Positions 8,783 to 18,747 of a stretch of 64,000 bases of DNA are shown here, one piece after another. Positions within the stretch are counted from its first letter, which is position 1, and each line of letters begins with the position of its first letter. Origin of the DNA: Pseudomonas sp. IPO3778 (lineage in GTDB: Bacteria; Pseudomonadota; Gammaproteobacteria; Pseudomonadales; Pseudomonadaceae); NCBI RefSeq assembly GCF_013386825.1, contig NZ_JACARC010000037.1, positions 124,001 to 188,000 of the forward strand. The letters run 5' to 3'. The notes under the pieces were generated by a model, which ran no database searches, was not told the origin of the DNA, and worked only from the letters and a program-made list of their open reading frames with translations. The position numbers were made by a program, and so were the translations under genes.

Positions 8783-8915
8783 TGTGGCGAGGGGGCTTGT
8801 CCCCCGTTGGGCTGCGCAGCGGCCCTAAAACCGCAAATGCATTTTTCCTGAATAAATGGGGTGCCTGGATTGGGGCTGCTGTGCAGCCCAACGGGGGACA
8901 AGCCCCCTCGCCACA
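8783..8915. repeat. REPIN-like inverted repeat, class B
   Basis: Ends TGTGGCGAGGGGGCTTGTCC and the inverted copy bound a 133-bp element between the convergent ends of the GntR gene and gdhB. Inner inverted segments (GTTGGGCTGC / GCAGCCCAAC) extend the pairing. Confidence 0.9.
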
Positions 8916-8945
8916 GGGCTAACCCACCACCCAATCAATGTGCAC

Positions 8946-8980
8946 AAAAAAGCCCGGCATCTTTCGATACCGGGCTTTTT
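8946..8980 (-). terminator. Rho-independent terminator of gdhB (possibly bidirectional)
   Basis: AAAAAGCCCGGCAT and ATACCGGGCTTTTT form a GC-rich stem with A/T tracts on both flanks, 23 bp beyond the gdhB stop. It can act on either strand, so it may also end the GntR transcript. Confidence 0.85.
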
Positions 8981-9003
8981 GTTTTACCGCTCAATCACGC
9001 CAG

Positions 9004-12000
9004 TTACAGCGCCGACTGACCGCTCAACGCCAGGTCCAGCAACTCACGGTTGGCCACCGCGTACATGGCGTAGTCCGTGCCGACCGCAGCACGAATCTCA
9101 ACCATCATGGCGCGCCAGCGTTCAGCCATGTCCTGGTGCTGCTCAAGCCACAGGGCCACGCGGGCTTCCATGTCTTCTGGCGCGTCGGCCATCTGCAGTA
9201 CGGAAATGGTGATCGCCCGTTGCTGCCAGTCCACGTCGTCGCGGAAGGCCTCGCGGGCCTGGGCCTGCCAGTTGTTGCCCACCGGCAGGCTGCTGATTTG
9301 CTGCAGGTACCACGGCAAGTCCAGGGCGCTGCCGACGGCGAAGTAAGCCTTCGCAACGTCAGCCGCACTTTGGCCTGTCACGTCGGCAGCTTCGATGATC
9401 GGCAACAGGGTGTACAGGTGCGTAGTGCCTGCAACCATGCGCGCCAACAACTCCGGCACACCGGCCTCGACGTAAGCCTGGTAACGGTTCTGCCAGCCTT
9501 CGCGGGTCGGGCCTTCCAGCAGTTCGTCGAGCTTGAGGCCCAACGCAGCAAGGTGCGGACCAAAGTGCGCAACATCACGCCCGGCGTCCTGTTCGTTGCG
9601 ACGGCTGCGCAGGAACCAGCGTGTGGCACGACGACCCAGGCGCATCAGTTCGTCCATCAACTCCAGTTGCACGTCAGCCGACACCTGGTGGTCCAGGGCT
9701 TCGATCTGACGGAACCAGTGCGGGAGGTGGAAGATGTCACGCACAATCACATACGCGCCGGCCACGTTCGCCGGGCTCATGCCCGTGGACTCTTTCAACC
9801 GCTGAACAAAGGTGATGCCCATGTGGTTGACCAGGTCGTTGGCGATCTGGGTGCTGACGATCTCGCGCTTCAGACGATGGCGACGCATGGCTTCGGAGAA
9901 CTTCGCCACCAGGCTCGGCGGGAACGCGGTCTCCATGTCACGGGTCAGGTAGTCGTCGTCCGGCACCAGGGATTTGAGCAGCGCTTCCTTGAGGTCGATC
10001 TTGCTGTAGGAGATCAGTACCGACAGCTCCGGACGGGTCAGGCCCTTACCGGTGGCAGCGCGCTCAGTGAGCTGGTCTTCCGAAGGCAGGTACTCGATGG
10101 CGCGGTCCAGCTTGCCACGGCCTTCCAGGTCGCTCATCAGGCGCTTGTACTCGGCTGCACGCTCAAACGCTTTGCGGGCGGCCAGGGACAGGGCCTGGGT
10201 TTGCTTGTAGTTGTTGCCCAACACCAGGCTGCCGACTTCGTCGGTCATGCTCGCCAGCAACTGGTTGCGTTGCTTGTCGGTCATGTCGCCGGCCTGCACC
10301 ACTTCGTTGAGCAGGATCTTGATGTTCACTTCGTGGTCGGAGCAGTCCACACCACCGGCGTTGTCGATGAAGTCGGTGTTGGAACCGCCGCCGTTGAGGC
10401 CGAATTCCACACGACCCAATTGGGTCATGCCGAGGTTACCGCCCTCGCCCACCACCTTGCAGCGCAGCTCGTTGCCATTGACGCGCAGGGCGTCGTTGGC
10501 CTTGTCGCCCACATCGGCATGGCTTTCGGTGCTGGCCTTGACGTACGTACCGATACCGCCGTTCCACAACAGGTCCACCGGCGCCTTGAGCAAGGCATTC
10601 AGCAGTTCGGTCGGGGTCAGCTTGTCGGCCTGGATGTCGAAGCGTTCTTTCATCTGTGGCGAGATGGCAATGCTCTTCGCGCTGCGCGAGAAGATACCGC
10701 CGCCTTCGGACATGATGCTGGTGTCGTAGTCGGTCCAGGACGAACGCGGCAGGTCGAACAGGCGCTGACGTTCAGCGAAGCTGTTGGCCGGGGTCGGGTT
10801 TGGATCGATGAAGATGTGCAGGTGGTTGAAGGCCGCGACCAGTTGCAGCTTGTCGGACATCAACAGGCCGTTGCCGAACACGTCGCCGGCCATGTCGCCC
10901 ACGCCCACCACGGTGATGCTGTCTTGCTGGACGTTGATGCCGCGCTCACGGAAGTGACGCTGCACGCCCACCCACGCGCCCTTGGCGGTGATGCCCATTT
11001 TCTTGTGGTCGTAGCCGGCAGAACCACCGGACGCGAACGCATCACCCAGCCAGAAGCCGTAGTCGATGGCGATGCCGTTGGCGATGTCGGAGAAGGTCGC
11101 AGTGCCTTTGTCCGCGGCCACCACCAGGTACGGGTCATCGTTGTCGTGGCGTACCACGTTCAACGGTGGCACCAGGGCGCCGTCTTTCAGGTTGTCGGTG
11201 ATGTCCAGCAGGCCGGAAATGAAGATGCGGTAGCAGGCGATACCCTCGGCCGCGATCTCGTCCCGACCGCCGCCCAATGGCAGGCGACGGGGCAGGAAAC
11301 CGCCCTTGGCGCCCACCGGCACGATGACCGAGTTCTTCACTTGCTGGGCTTTTACCAGGCCCAGCACTTCGGTACGGAAGTCTTCTTCACGGTCGGACCA
11401 GCGCAGGCCGCCGCGCGCGACGTTACCAAAGCGCAGGTGCACGCCTTCAACCCGTGGCGAGTAGACGAAGATTTCAAACTTCGGCACCGGCTTGGGCAAT
11501 TCAGGAATGGCGTGCGGGTTGAACTTGAAGCTGAAGTACGACTTGTTCTGACCGTTGGCATCCGCCTGGTAGAAGTTGGTACGCAGCGTGGCCTTGATCA
11601 GGTCCAGGTAGCGACGCAGGATGCGGTCTTCGTTGAGCACCTGAACGTCGTCCAGGGCCGTCAGAATGGCCTGTTCCAGGCGCTGCTGCTTGTCTTCCAG
11701 GTCTTCGGCGGTGAGCTTGCGCGCCAGGTAGAAACGGGTCTTGAACAACCGGGTCAACTCGCGGGCGATGTCGGTGTGGTTGTTCAGGGTGCTGGCGATG
11801 TAACCCAGGTCGAAGCCCAGGCGAATTTGCTTGAGGTAGCGGGCATAGGCCCGCAGCAGCGCTACATCGCGCCATGGCAGGCCGGCGGTCAGCACCAGGC
11901 GGTTGAACGCATCGTTCTCGGCATCGCCGTTGACGATGTGCACAAACGCGTCCTGCAGGGTGTCGTTGAGCTGCTGGATGTCGAGGTTCAGGCCTTCGGC

Positions 12001-13863
12001 GGCGGTGAACGCAAAATCGTGAATCCAGAACTCGCGGCCATTGGCGTGACGCAGGCGGTACGGGAATTCACCCAGTACACGCAGGCCAAGGTTTTCCAGG
12101 ATCGGCAGCACGTCGGACAACGCCAGCGGGGTGTCGGCGTGGTACAGCTTGCAATGCAGCTCGCGCTGGCCGGAGACCTGGCCCAGGGGCTGATAGAAAC
12201 TCATCACCAGCGGGTTGGCTTCGGTGAGGCTGAGCAAGTGCTGCATGTCGACCACGGCCGAATGCGCGGCGAAACGCTCGCGGTAGCCGGCCGGGAAGCC
12301 TTTGGGGAAGTCCGCCAGCACGTTGGTGCCCTGGGCTTCGCCGAAGCTTTCCACCACCAGGCTGGAGTAGTCGTCCTGCCAGCTGCGGCAGGCCTGCACC
12401 ACTTCTTTTTCCAGTTGCAGCGGGTCGATGTCCAGGCGGTTCTTCGGGTCTACCCGCAGAATCAGTTGGACGCGAGCCAGTACGGACTCGGAGAAGAAGG
12501 TCCAGAATTCGCAGTCCGAGGCTTTCAGGCGATCCATCAGCACTTGCTGGATCTTCTGGCGCACTTCGGTGGAATAGATGTCACGCGGCACATAGGCCAG
12601 GCAGTAGCAGAAACGACCGTACGGGTCTTTGCGCAGGAACACGCGGATCTTGTTGCGCTCCTGGATCTGCACGATCGACATCACGGTGCTGAACAGTTCG
12701 TCCACCGGGGTCTGGAACAGGTCATCACGGGGCAGCACCTCGACCACCTGGGCCAGCTCCTTGCCCAAATGCGCCTTGGCCTGGAAGCCCGAGCGACGTT
12801 CGATTTCCGCCACCTTGCGGCGGATATACGGGATCACCCGCACGCTTTCGCCGTACACCGAAGAGGTGTAGAGGCCCATGAAGCGGCATTCCTTGGTGAC
12901 CTTGCCGTCGGCATCAATCTGGCGGATCGACACGTAGTCCGGGTACGCCGGGCGGTGCACACGGCTTGGGTGAGCGGCCTTGGCGAACGAGAGCACGGCC
13001 GGTTCACGCAGGTAGTTCACGGCGTAGTCTTCGATGCGCAGGTCGTCGGCGGTGAGGCCTGGGCGCAGCAGTTTGGTCAGACCGAGGAACGAGTTGGCGT
13101 CATATTCGATATGACCGCCGTCCGCCTCGTCACGTACCACGAACTCTTCATAGCCGAGGAAGGTGAAGTGGTTGCCCACCAGCCATTCCAGGAAGCTCTT
13201 GATCTCGGCTTTCTCTTCGCCGTCGATCACGTAGGAGCTGGCGTCGATACCGGCCAGCAGTTCCTGGACCTTGGCCTTCATCGGTTCGAAATCGGCAACG
13301 GCCACGCGCACTTCGCCCAGTACCTGCTCAAGTTCCTTGCTCAGGACATTCAGCTCGGCGGCGTTGGCGCAGCGGTCGATTTCCAGGTACATCAGGGATT
13401 CTTGCTGAACGTCTTCGCCCTGGGTGCCTTTGGGCAGGATTTCCAGCAACTCGCCTTTCTTGCCACGACGCGCGCTGAGCACGGTGGTTTGCAAGGTGTG
13501 GATGCTGTAGCCACGGCGGTTCAGCTCGGTACGCACCGAGTCCACCAGGAAAGGCAGGTCGTGGTGCAGCACTTCGACCGCGGTGTGGGTCGATTGCCAG
13601 CCATGACGTTCGTAATCGGGGTTGTAGACCCGCACTTGCGGTTGGGTGTGATCAAAGCGCTCAAGCAGGCGCCAGGCAGACAGGGTGCAACCGGCCAGGT
13701 CGGACAAGCGACGCTGGGTCAGTTCATCCAGGGAAATGATGCCGAAGAATTGTTCAGCGAACAGCGCCACTTGTGGCAGTGCCTGTTCACTGATGTGCTG
13801 CGCCAGTGCCGCTTGCAGTTGGTGCTGGAAGTCGGCTTTGCTGGCTGCGGTGAAGAACGCCAT
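9004..13863 (-). CDS. gdhB: NAD-specific glutamate dehydrogenase (large, about 180 kDa type)
   Basis: A 1619-residue enzyme that deaminates glutamate to 2-oxoglutarate with NAD+, matching the length of the large GDH class of pseudomonads. The N-terminal half is regulatory (ACT-like segments); the catalytic part lies around residues 770-1180, with RGGLRWSDR and VPVGAKGGF (substrate and catalytic Lys region) and a dinucleotide-binding segment VGVGDMAGDVFGNG. The start is the ATG at 13861-13863, and a terminator lies just beyond the stop. It feeds nitrogen and carbon metabolism from arginine and glutamate. No frameshift was seen across 4.86 kb. Confidence 0.96.
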   Translation of the reverse strand: MAFFTAASKADFQHQLQAALAQHISEQALPQVALFAEQFFGIISLDELTQRRLSDLAGCTLSAWRLLERFDHTQPQVRVYNPDYERHGWQSTHTAVEVLHHDLPFLVDSVRTELNRRGYSIHTLQTTVLSARRGKKGELLEILPKGTQGEDVQQESLMYLEIDRCANAAELNVLSKELEQVLGEVRVAVADFEPMKAKVQELLAGIDASSYVIDGEEKAEIKSFLEWLVGNHFTFLGYEEFVVRDEADGGHIEYDANSFLGLTKLLRPGLTADDLRIEDYAVNYLREPAVLSFAKAAHPSRVHRPAYPDYVSIRQIDADGKVTKECRFMGLYTSSVYGESVRVIPYIRRKVAEIERRSGFQAKAHLGKELAQVVEVLPRDDLFQTPVDELFSTVMSIVQIQERNKIRVFLRKDPYGRFCYCLAYVPRDIYSTEVRQKIQQVLMDRLKASDCEFWTFFSESVLARVQLILRVDPKNRLDIDPLQLEKEVVQACRSWQDDYSSLVVESFGEAQGTNVLADFPKGFPAGYRERFAAHSAVVDMQHLLSLTEANPLVMSFYQPLGQVSGQRELHCKLYHADTPLALSDVLPILENLGLRVLGEFPYRLRHANGREFWIHDFAFTAAEGLNLDIQQLNDTLQDAFVHIVNGDAENDAFNRLVLTAGLPWRDVALLRAYARYLKQIRLGFDLGYIASTLNNHTDIARELTRLFKTRFYLARKLTAEDLEDKQQRLEQAILTALDDVQVLNEDRILRRYLDLIKATLRTNFYQADANGQNKSYFSFKFNPHAIPELPKPVPKFEIFVYSPRVEGVHLRFGNVARGGLRWSDREEDFRTEVLGLVKAQQVKNSVIVPVGAKGGFLPRRLPLGGGRDEIAAEGIACYRIFISGLLDITDNLKDGALVPPLNVVRHDNDDPYLVVAADKGTATFSDIANGIAIDYGFWLGDAFASGGSAGYDHKKMGITAKGAWVGVQRHFRERGINVQQDSITVVGVGDMAGDVFGNGLLMSDKLQLVAAFNHLHIFIDPNPTPANSFAERQRLFDLPRSSWTDYDTSIMSEGGGIFSRSAKSIAISPQMKERFDIQADKLTPTELLNALLKAPVDLLWNGGIGTYVKASTESHADVGDKANDALRVNGNELRCKVVGEGGNLGMTQLGRVEFGLNGGGSNTDFIDNAGGVDCSDHEVNIKILLNEVVQAGDMTDKQRNQLLASMTDEVGSLVLGNNYKQTQALSLAARKAFERAAEYKRLMSDLEGRGKLDRAIEYLPSEDQLTERAATGKGLTRPELSVLISYSKIDLKEALLKSLVPDDDYLTRDMETAFPPSLVAKFSEAMRRHRLKREIVSTQIANDLVNHMGITFVQRLKESTGMSPANVAGAYVIVRDIFHLPHWFRQIEALDHQVSADVQLELMDELMRLGRRATRWFLRSRRNEQDAGRDVAHFGPHLAALGLKLDELLEGPTREGWQNRYQAYVEAGVPELLARMVAGTTHLYTLLPIIEAADVTGQSAADVAKAYFAVGSALDLPWYLQQISSLPVGNNWQAQAREAFRDDVDWQQRAITISVLQMADAPEDMEARVALWLEQHQDMAERWRAMMVEIRAAVGTDYAMYAVANRELLDLALSGQSAL

Positions 13864-14363
13864 CTGTGGTACTCCGCTTGGGCTTGTTATTGATGGAAGC
13901 GTCGCGTGTTATCCCCTTGCGGGGAGACCGTCAGCTCTGTTCGCGGTCTACAGTAACGAATTCAGAGTGACAGGTGGGTGAAGCTGGACAAGACGATCAG
14001 GTCACATCAGATGCGCCGCGGGTGCAGGCGACGGAACGACGGGCAGGTCAGAATCCTGGCAGAGGCGCATCCACTGTGCAGCTTAACGAGTGTAGGAAGA
14101 CACGTGCTTTCTGCACGGCGACATATTCGGTCAACAGCCGGTAGCACTCATCAAGGCTGCCGGGCCCACTCTGAAAGACACCTGGGACGCCGATAGACTG
14201 TATCTGTACGGCCAATAGATATTGCTCATGGAGCCACTTGTTGTGCGCTCACCACTTAAAAAGTGCGGTCAGTAAGACTTAACGTTCCCGTTACTTTTTC
14301 CTGATCTGGACAGACACAAATCATTTCAAGGATGGCGACTATTTAATCGAGAAAACATACAAC
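13864..14363. other. 500-bp intergenic region between divergent gdhB and DUF6543 gene
   Basis: No convincing gene. A 72-codon open frame beginning with GTG at 13978 is Arg-rich, has no good ribosome site and resembles no family I know. A small palindrome CACTTAAAAAGTG lies at 14253-14265. The last 150 bases are A/T-richer, like the gene that follows. Both divergent promoters must lie here, but no clear -35/-10 pair was identified. Confidence 0.5.
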
Positions 14364-16052
14364 ATGAATACTCTCCCTGCGCTCCCCCGCCATGAAGCTC
14401 AATCCTGGGTGCCCGCCACCAATACCGTGCAACCCCAAAATAATGATGAGACCAATAATTACCCCGTAACTATTAATTGGGATGCCATCCCCAAAATCGA
14501 TAGCAGCGGTCAAAAAACGCTGTCTCCTGAAGGCGCCACGCCTGAATATTTCACGGCGCCATTGCCCAGAAACAATTGGGTCGACAGCTTGGCGGCCGAC
14601 AACTATCGCCCGATGAAGACACCCAGCGAACACACTGCCGTCCATGTAAAAGCACAAGTAAAAAAACAATGGGGCGTTGATGTCGATCCTGAAAAAACCT
14701 TTCTGGTGACCATCGCTTATGACCGTACGAAACGGCCATACAAAGGCGTTATCCTGCAAAAAATATCGCTGGCCGACGCAGCACGACTCAACTCGCAAGG
14801 CACACCGCTCCCTTCACGCATGCCACAAAGAGGTAACCCGTCGCTGGGCGACAACCCCATCGAAATCCTTCCGACGTCTCAACACTCGCAAAAGCCAGGC
14901 CCTGATGGCACCTTCCCGCTGCCGGACGTCGGCGTCTTCTCGGCACACCATCAGGCCATTTATACCGAGCCGTCACCCAGCGAACCCAACACCTATAGCG
15001 CCGCTAATCAAACGCCAATCCCCCCTAAGGAATTCCAGAAAATGGTCTGGAATCATGCATACAAAAAACCTTACGACGAATACCTGAATCACTATTGGGC
15101 GCATAACGACACCCGCAGTTCATACTCGCTGCTCGGTAAAATTTCTTATCTGAAGGCTGCGCACACACAACACCATGAACAGTCGCTGGATGAAGAAGGG
15201 CGAAAGATAGCCATGCGTTTGTCGGGTATCCCTTCCAACCAGACTTATATGGATGTTGATGCTCAGACGCTTAAAAAGCCGTACATACCCGACCCTGGAC
15301 TGGAAACAAAATTCCTGACGTTTAACGGTTTCAAATCCACCGACATTTTTTATACCCGCGACACCACTACCCAAAAAACACTTTTATACATCCCGGGAAA
15401 CTCTTCCCCCATTCATACATTCGACTCTCCCGAATCCATGAACGAATGGCTCGGTAATCAGTTGACGGACAAAGCCAAGGCTGAAGAATTCAAAACACAC
15501 TTTCTACCGCGCGACCAACCTTCCAGTTATTTTTACGCCGGAATGGATGCCCGGATAGACGTGCTGCAGAAGCGAATGGCCAACCAGGGCACGAATGAAC
15601 ACTATAAAGAGCAGGGGTATTGGAAAGAGGGTGGCTTGTTTGACGGAGAAAAAATTGAAGGCGACCCCTTTAAGGCAGTTCAGCAGCGTGTTGAAACCGC
15701 CGTCAAAGCCAGTACCAGCCAACAGTTCGTCCTTAACACCGACATCACAAAAAAAACCGTTCTAAAGGCAACAAACGTTCTGAGCTATGCGCTTCTTTTT
15801 CTAGCCCCCTTGGGCATGGCGTTCCCACCCGTAGGTGTCCTGATGTCCGCCCTGTCCACAGCAACAGGTCTCGTAAAACTGGGAATCGGCATCGATGACA
15901 AGGTTCAGGACCGCCCCGGTGGCGCAGACCGAATCACGTTTGGCTTGTGGAATGCGGCTACGCCGGTGTTGACCAGCGGCTTCGGTAAAGCGCTAGAACC
16001 GGTCACCCAGCCGTTCAAGACGTTTCTACAACCGCTGATTTTTAAGAATTGA
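14364..16052 (+). CDS. DUF6543 (dermonecrotic toxin-like) domain protein, short form
   Basis: A 562-residue protein of uncertain function. It has the polar, Asn/Pro/Thr-rich character of the N-terminal module of large Pseudomonas toxin-like proteins annotated as dermonecrotic toxin/DUF6543, with an extended region at 1-230, an alpha-rich region at 230-460, and a hydrophobic segment near 475-515 (LSYALLFLAPLGMAFPPVGV) followed by a short amphipathic tail. Those family members are usually much longer, so this may be a truncated or stand-alone module. Base and codon use is visibly more AT-rich than its neighbours, and no immunity partner or secretion gene is adjacent. The family call is moderate. 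Confidence 0.6.
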   Translation: MNTLPALPRHEAQSWVPATNTVQPQNNDETNNYPVTINWDAIPKIDSSGQKTLSPEGATPEYFTAPLPRNNWVDSLAADNYRPMKTPSEHTAVHVKAQVKKQWGVDVDPEKTFLVTIAYDRTKRPYKGVILQKISLADAARLNSQGTPLPSRMPQRGNPSLGDNPIEILPTSQHSQKPGPDGTFPLPDVGVFSAHHQAIYTEPSPSEPNTYSAANQTPIPPKEFQKMVWNHAYKKPYDEYLNHYWAHNDTRSSYSLLGKISYLKAAHTQHHEQSLDEEGRKIAMRLSGIPSNQTYMDVDAQTLKKPYIPDPGLETKFLTFNGFKSTDIFYTRDTTTQKTLLYIPGNSSPIHTFDSPESMNEWLGNQLTDKAKAEEFKTHFLPRDQPSSYFYAGMDARIDVLQKRMANQGTNEHYKEQGYWKEGGLFDGEKIEGDPFKAVQQRVETAVKASTSQQFVLNTDITKKTVLKATNVLSYALLFLAPLGMAFPPVGVLMSALSTATGLVKLGIGIDDKVQDRPGGADRITFGLWNAATPVLTSGFGKALEPVTQPFKTFLQPLIFKN

Positions 16053-16179
16053 CGAACCGGAGCCACACCGGACCGTGAAGCGTGGGCGTTCCTCCTGCGT
16101 TAAAGACAGCACAAACCCCAGGACAATGGCAAAATCCCCTTTTTTGCCGCCCTAGAGTGCTGCTTTCCGAGGATCGCCC

Positions 16180-16530
16180 ATGCAACTGACCACCGCCCAC
16201 CTGATCGTCAACCCGTGCGATGACGAAGAAGACAACATGGCCATGCTCTGCTGCCACGGCAACCAGGGCGAGATGTTCATGCTTACCCGTTATCCCGATG
16301 AGGACGAGGTGGAAATCACCTGGGATTACGAGCCGTCGACCCTGGAGGGGCTGAAGATCACCCTGAGTGCCACGACCTTGCTGGTAGAAATTGGCGCGGC
16401 GGACGCCGATGCGTTGGGCGGCAGCGATCATCTGGAAATTACCCACGGTACGGCCGAGTCGGATCTGGCCGAAGTGGAAGAAACCTTGCAGAACATTCTC
16501 AGGGGCACCGGGACTTTTATCCGCACCTAG
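16180..16530 (+). CDS. Conserved hypothetical protein (PA3069-like position)
   Basis: A 116-residue acidic, probably cytoplasmic protein with no signal peptide, no membrane segment and no motif I recognise. GAGG precedes the ATG by seven bases. The predicted structure looks like mixed beta strands with a C-terminal helix (ESDLAEVEETLQNIL). It sits between gdhB and the moxR operon, the place occupied in P. aeruginosa by a small hypothetical gene, so it is probably vertically inherited. Confidence 0.75.
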   Translation: MQLTTAHLIVNPCDDEEDNMAMLCCHGNQGEMFMLTRYPDEDEVEITWDYEPSTLEGLKITLSATTLLVEIGAADADALGGSDHLEITHGTAESDLAEVEETLQNILRGTGTFIRT

Positions 16531-16547
16531 AAATCAAAACCGCTCAA

Positions 16548-16679
16548 TGTGGCGAGGGAGCTTGCTCCCGCTGGGCTGCGAAGCGGCCCCAATCCAGCCG
16601 ACTGCGCCCTGCCCGGAAAAACTCGGCAGCCTTGTTGGGGCTGCTGCGCAACCCTGCGGGAGCAAGCTCCCTCGCCACA
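16548..16679. repeat. REPIN-like inverted repeat, class B
   Basis: TGTGGCGAGGGAGCTTGCTC and the inverted copy enclose a 132-bp element with paired inner segments (GGGGC / GCCCC near the middle). It lies upstream of the moxR gene. Nothing else is evident in the 320 bp before moxR. Confidence 0.9.
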
Positions 16680-16849
16680 AAGGCCACAAAGGCAGGCGCC
16701 TATCGGAAAAAACCTCAGACATTTCCCCTATTTCCCAAAAAATACCCCCCGCGCCGTTAGTCTCCACCCCCTCCGATGCATTAAAGTAACGCCCCCAGGC
16801 CTGGCATTTTTCGCAATGCCCAGTCTCACCTCTCCAGGAACCGTCATCG

Positions 16850-17809
16850 ATGGAACATCGTGAAGCGCTGCTTGCGCTGCGAACCTTTCTTTCAACGCAG
16901 ATTCTCGGCCAGGAAAAACTCATCGAGCGCTTGCTCATTGCGCTGCTCGCCGATGGCCATATGCTGGTTGAAGGCGCTCCCGGCCTGGCCAAGACCAAGG
17001 CCATCAAGGAGCTTGCCGAAGGGATCGAAGCACAGTTCCATCGCATCCAGTTCACCCCCGACCTGCTGCCCGCCGACATCACCGGCACCGAGATCTATCG
17101 TCCGGAAACCGGCAGCTTCGTGTTCCAGCAAGGCCCGATCTTCCACAACCTGGTGCTGGCGGACGAAATCAACCGCGCCCCGGCCAAGGTGCAGTCGGCC
17201 TTGCTCGAAGCCATGGCCGAACGCCAGGTCAGTGTGGGGCGCAGTACCTATGAGCTGTCGCCATTGTTCCTGGTAATGGCCACGCAAAACCCGATCGAGC
17301 AGGAAGGCACCTACCCGTTGCCCGAAGCCCAGCTCGACCGCTTCCTGATGCACGTGAAAATCGGCTTCCCCGATGCCGCCGTCGAGCGCCGCATCCTGCA
17401 GCAGGCCCGTGGCGAAGCCCTCAACGGCGAGACCAAGCCCGAGCGCCGGGTCAGCCAGCAGGCGATCTTTGCCGCCCGCAAGGAAATCCTCGGCCTGTAC
17501 ATGGCCGACGCGGTGGAGGAATACCTGGTGCAACTGGTCATGGCCACCCGCACCCCGGCCAAGTTCGACCCGGAAATGGCCGAGTGGATTGCCTACGGCG
17601 CCAGTCCCCGTGGCTCGATTGCCCTGGACCGCTGCGCCCGGGCACACGCCTGGCTGGCCGGTCGCGACTTCGTCAGCCCGGAAGACATCCAGGCGGTGCT
17701 GTTCGACGTGCTGCGCCACCGCATCATTCTGTCGTTTGAGGCGGAAGCCGCCGGCATCGACCAGGACCGCGTGGTGCAACGCATTCTCGACGTCGTTGCC
17801 GTCGCTTGA
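16850..17809 (+). CDS. MoxR-family AAA+ ATPase
   Basis: A 319-residue AAA+ ATPase of the MoxR class, thought to act as a chaperone that works with VWA-domain proteins. Walker A is GAPGLAKT near residue 45, Walker B LVLADEINRAP near 105, and sensor-1 ATQNPIEQEGTYPLPEAQLDRF near 142. The C-terminal helical lid is present. It is the first gene of a six-gene cluster (to 23695) whose members overlap or nearly touch, so they are almost certainly co-transcribed. Confidence 0.93.
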   Translation: MEHREALLALRTFLSTQILGQEKLIERLLIALLADGHMLVEGAPGLAKTKAIKELAEGIEAQFHRIQFTPDLLPADITGTEIYRPETGSFVFQQGPIFHNLVLADEINRAPAKVQSALLEAMAERQVSVGRSTYELSPLFLVMATQNPIEQEGTYPLPEAQLDRFLMHVKIGFPDAAVERRILQQARGEALNGETKPERRVSQQAIFAARKEILGLYMADAVEEYLVQLVMATRTPAKFDPEMAEWIAYGASPRGSIALDRCARAHAWLAGRDFVSPEDIQAVLFDVLRHRIILSFEAEAAGIDQDRVVQRILDVVAVA

Positions 17810-17814
17810 CGCCC

Positions 17815-18747
17815 ATGAATGCCGGCGATGGAACCCGTGTCACCCTGAGCGAATTGATCGAGATGCGCCATCGCGTGCGGGAAGTGCAGCTGTTTTCCAC
17901 GCCGAGCCAGCGCAGCCCGCTGATCGGCCTGCACCACTCGAAACTGCGCGGGCGCGGGGTCGACTTCGACCAGGTGCGGGTGTACCAGGCCGGCGACGAC
18001 GTACGCACCATCGACTGGCGCGTCACCGCACGCACCCAGGAGCCCCATACCAAGCTGTTCCATGAAGAGCGCGAACGGCCGATCTTTATTATGGTGGAAC
18101 AAAGCTGCCGGCTGTTTTTCGGCTCGGGGCAGATGTTCAAGTCGGTGCTGGCAGCCCAGGCGGCGAGCCTGATCGGCTGGGCAGCGCTGGGTCACAACGA
18201 CCGGGTCGGCGGCCTGGTGTTCGGCGACAGCGAGCACTACGAAATCAAACCCCGTCGCAGCAAACAAAGCCTGCTGCAACTGCTCAACCGCCTGGTGCGG
18301 GTCAACCAGAGCCTCAACACCGAACGTCGCCCGGAAGCCGACGCCCTCGGCATGGCCTTGCGCCGGGCCCGGGAAGTGCTGCGCCCGGGCAGCCTAGTGA
18401 TTGTGATCTGCGACGAGCGCGCCCTGACCGAAGGCGCCGAGCAACAGTTGAGCCTGCTATCGCGGCATTGCGACCTGCTGCTGTTGCCGGTCTCCGACCC
18501 GCTGGACCACGCCCTGCCTGCCGCCGGGCTGTTGCGTTTCGCGGAAAGAGGCGCGCAGCTGGAACTGGACACCCTGAATTTTGACCTGCGCCAGGCCTAC
18601 AAAGCCCAGGCCGAAGCCCGCAGCGCCCGCTGGGAACTGCTCGCGCAAAAGCTGCGGGTGCTGTTGATGCCTTTGAGCACCCAGGGTGAAATGGTCGAGC
18701 AACTGCGCGAATACCTGAACCCGCAACGCCCGGTTAAAAAGCAATGA
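17815..18747 (+). CDS. DUF58 domain protein
   Basis: A 310-residue protein with the DUF58 signature near residues 50-75 (GRGVDFDQVRVYQAGDD then RTIDWRVTART), followed by a VWA-like fold. Members accompany MoxR ATPases and VWA proteins and are presumed clients or adaptors. The ATG at 17815 lies five bases after the moxR stop; a TTG at 17806 overlapping that stop is an alternative. No transmembrane segment is evident, so it is probably cytoplasmic or peripheral. Confidence 0.9.
   Translation: MNAGDGTRVTLSELIEMRHRVREVQLFSTPSQRSPLIGLHHSKLRGRGVDFDQVRVYQAGDDVRTIDWRVTARTQEPHTKLFHEERERPIFIMVEQSCRLFFGSGQMFKSVLAAQAASLIGWAALGHNDRVGGLVFGDSEHYEIKPRRSKQSLLQLLNRLVRVNQSLNTERRPEADALGMALRRAREVLRPGSLVIVICDERALTEGAEQQLSLLSRHCDLLLLPVSDPLDHALPAAGLLRFAERGAQLELDTLNFDLRQAYKAQAEARSARWELLAQKLRVLLMPLSTQGEMVEQLREYLNPQRPVKKQ

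Noticed and set aside
8938..13893. A 1651-codon open frame on the plus strand, antisense to all of gdhB
   Set aside because: Its composition (rich in His, Gln, Val, Ala) is the mirror of high-GC codon bias in gdhB; it has no ribosome site or domain and gdhB is unmistakable. Long antisense frames are expected in such genomes.
13978..14196. A 72-codon frame upstream of the DUF6543 gene
   Set aside because: Arg/His-rich, GTG start without a ribosome site, no recognisable family; treated as non-coding.
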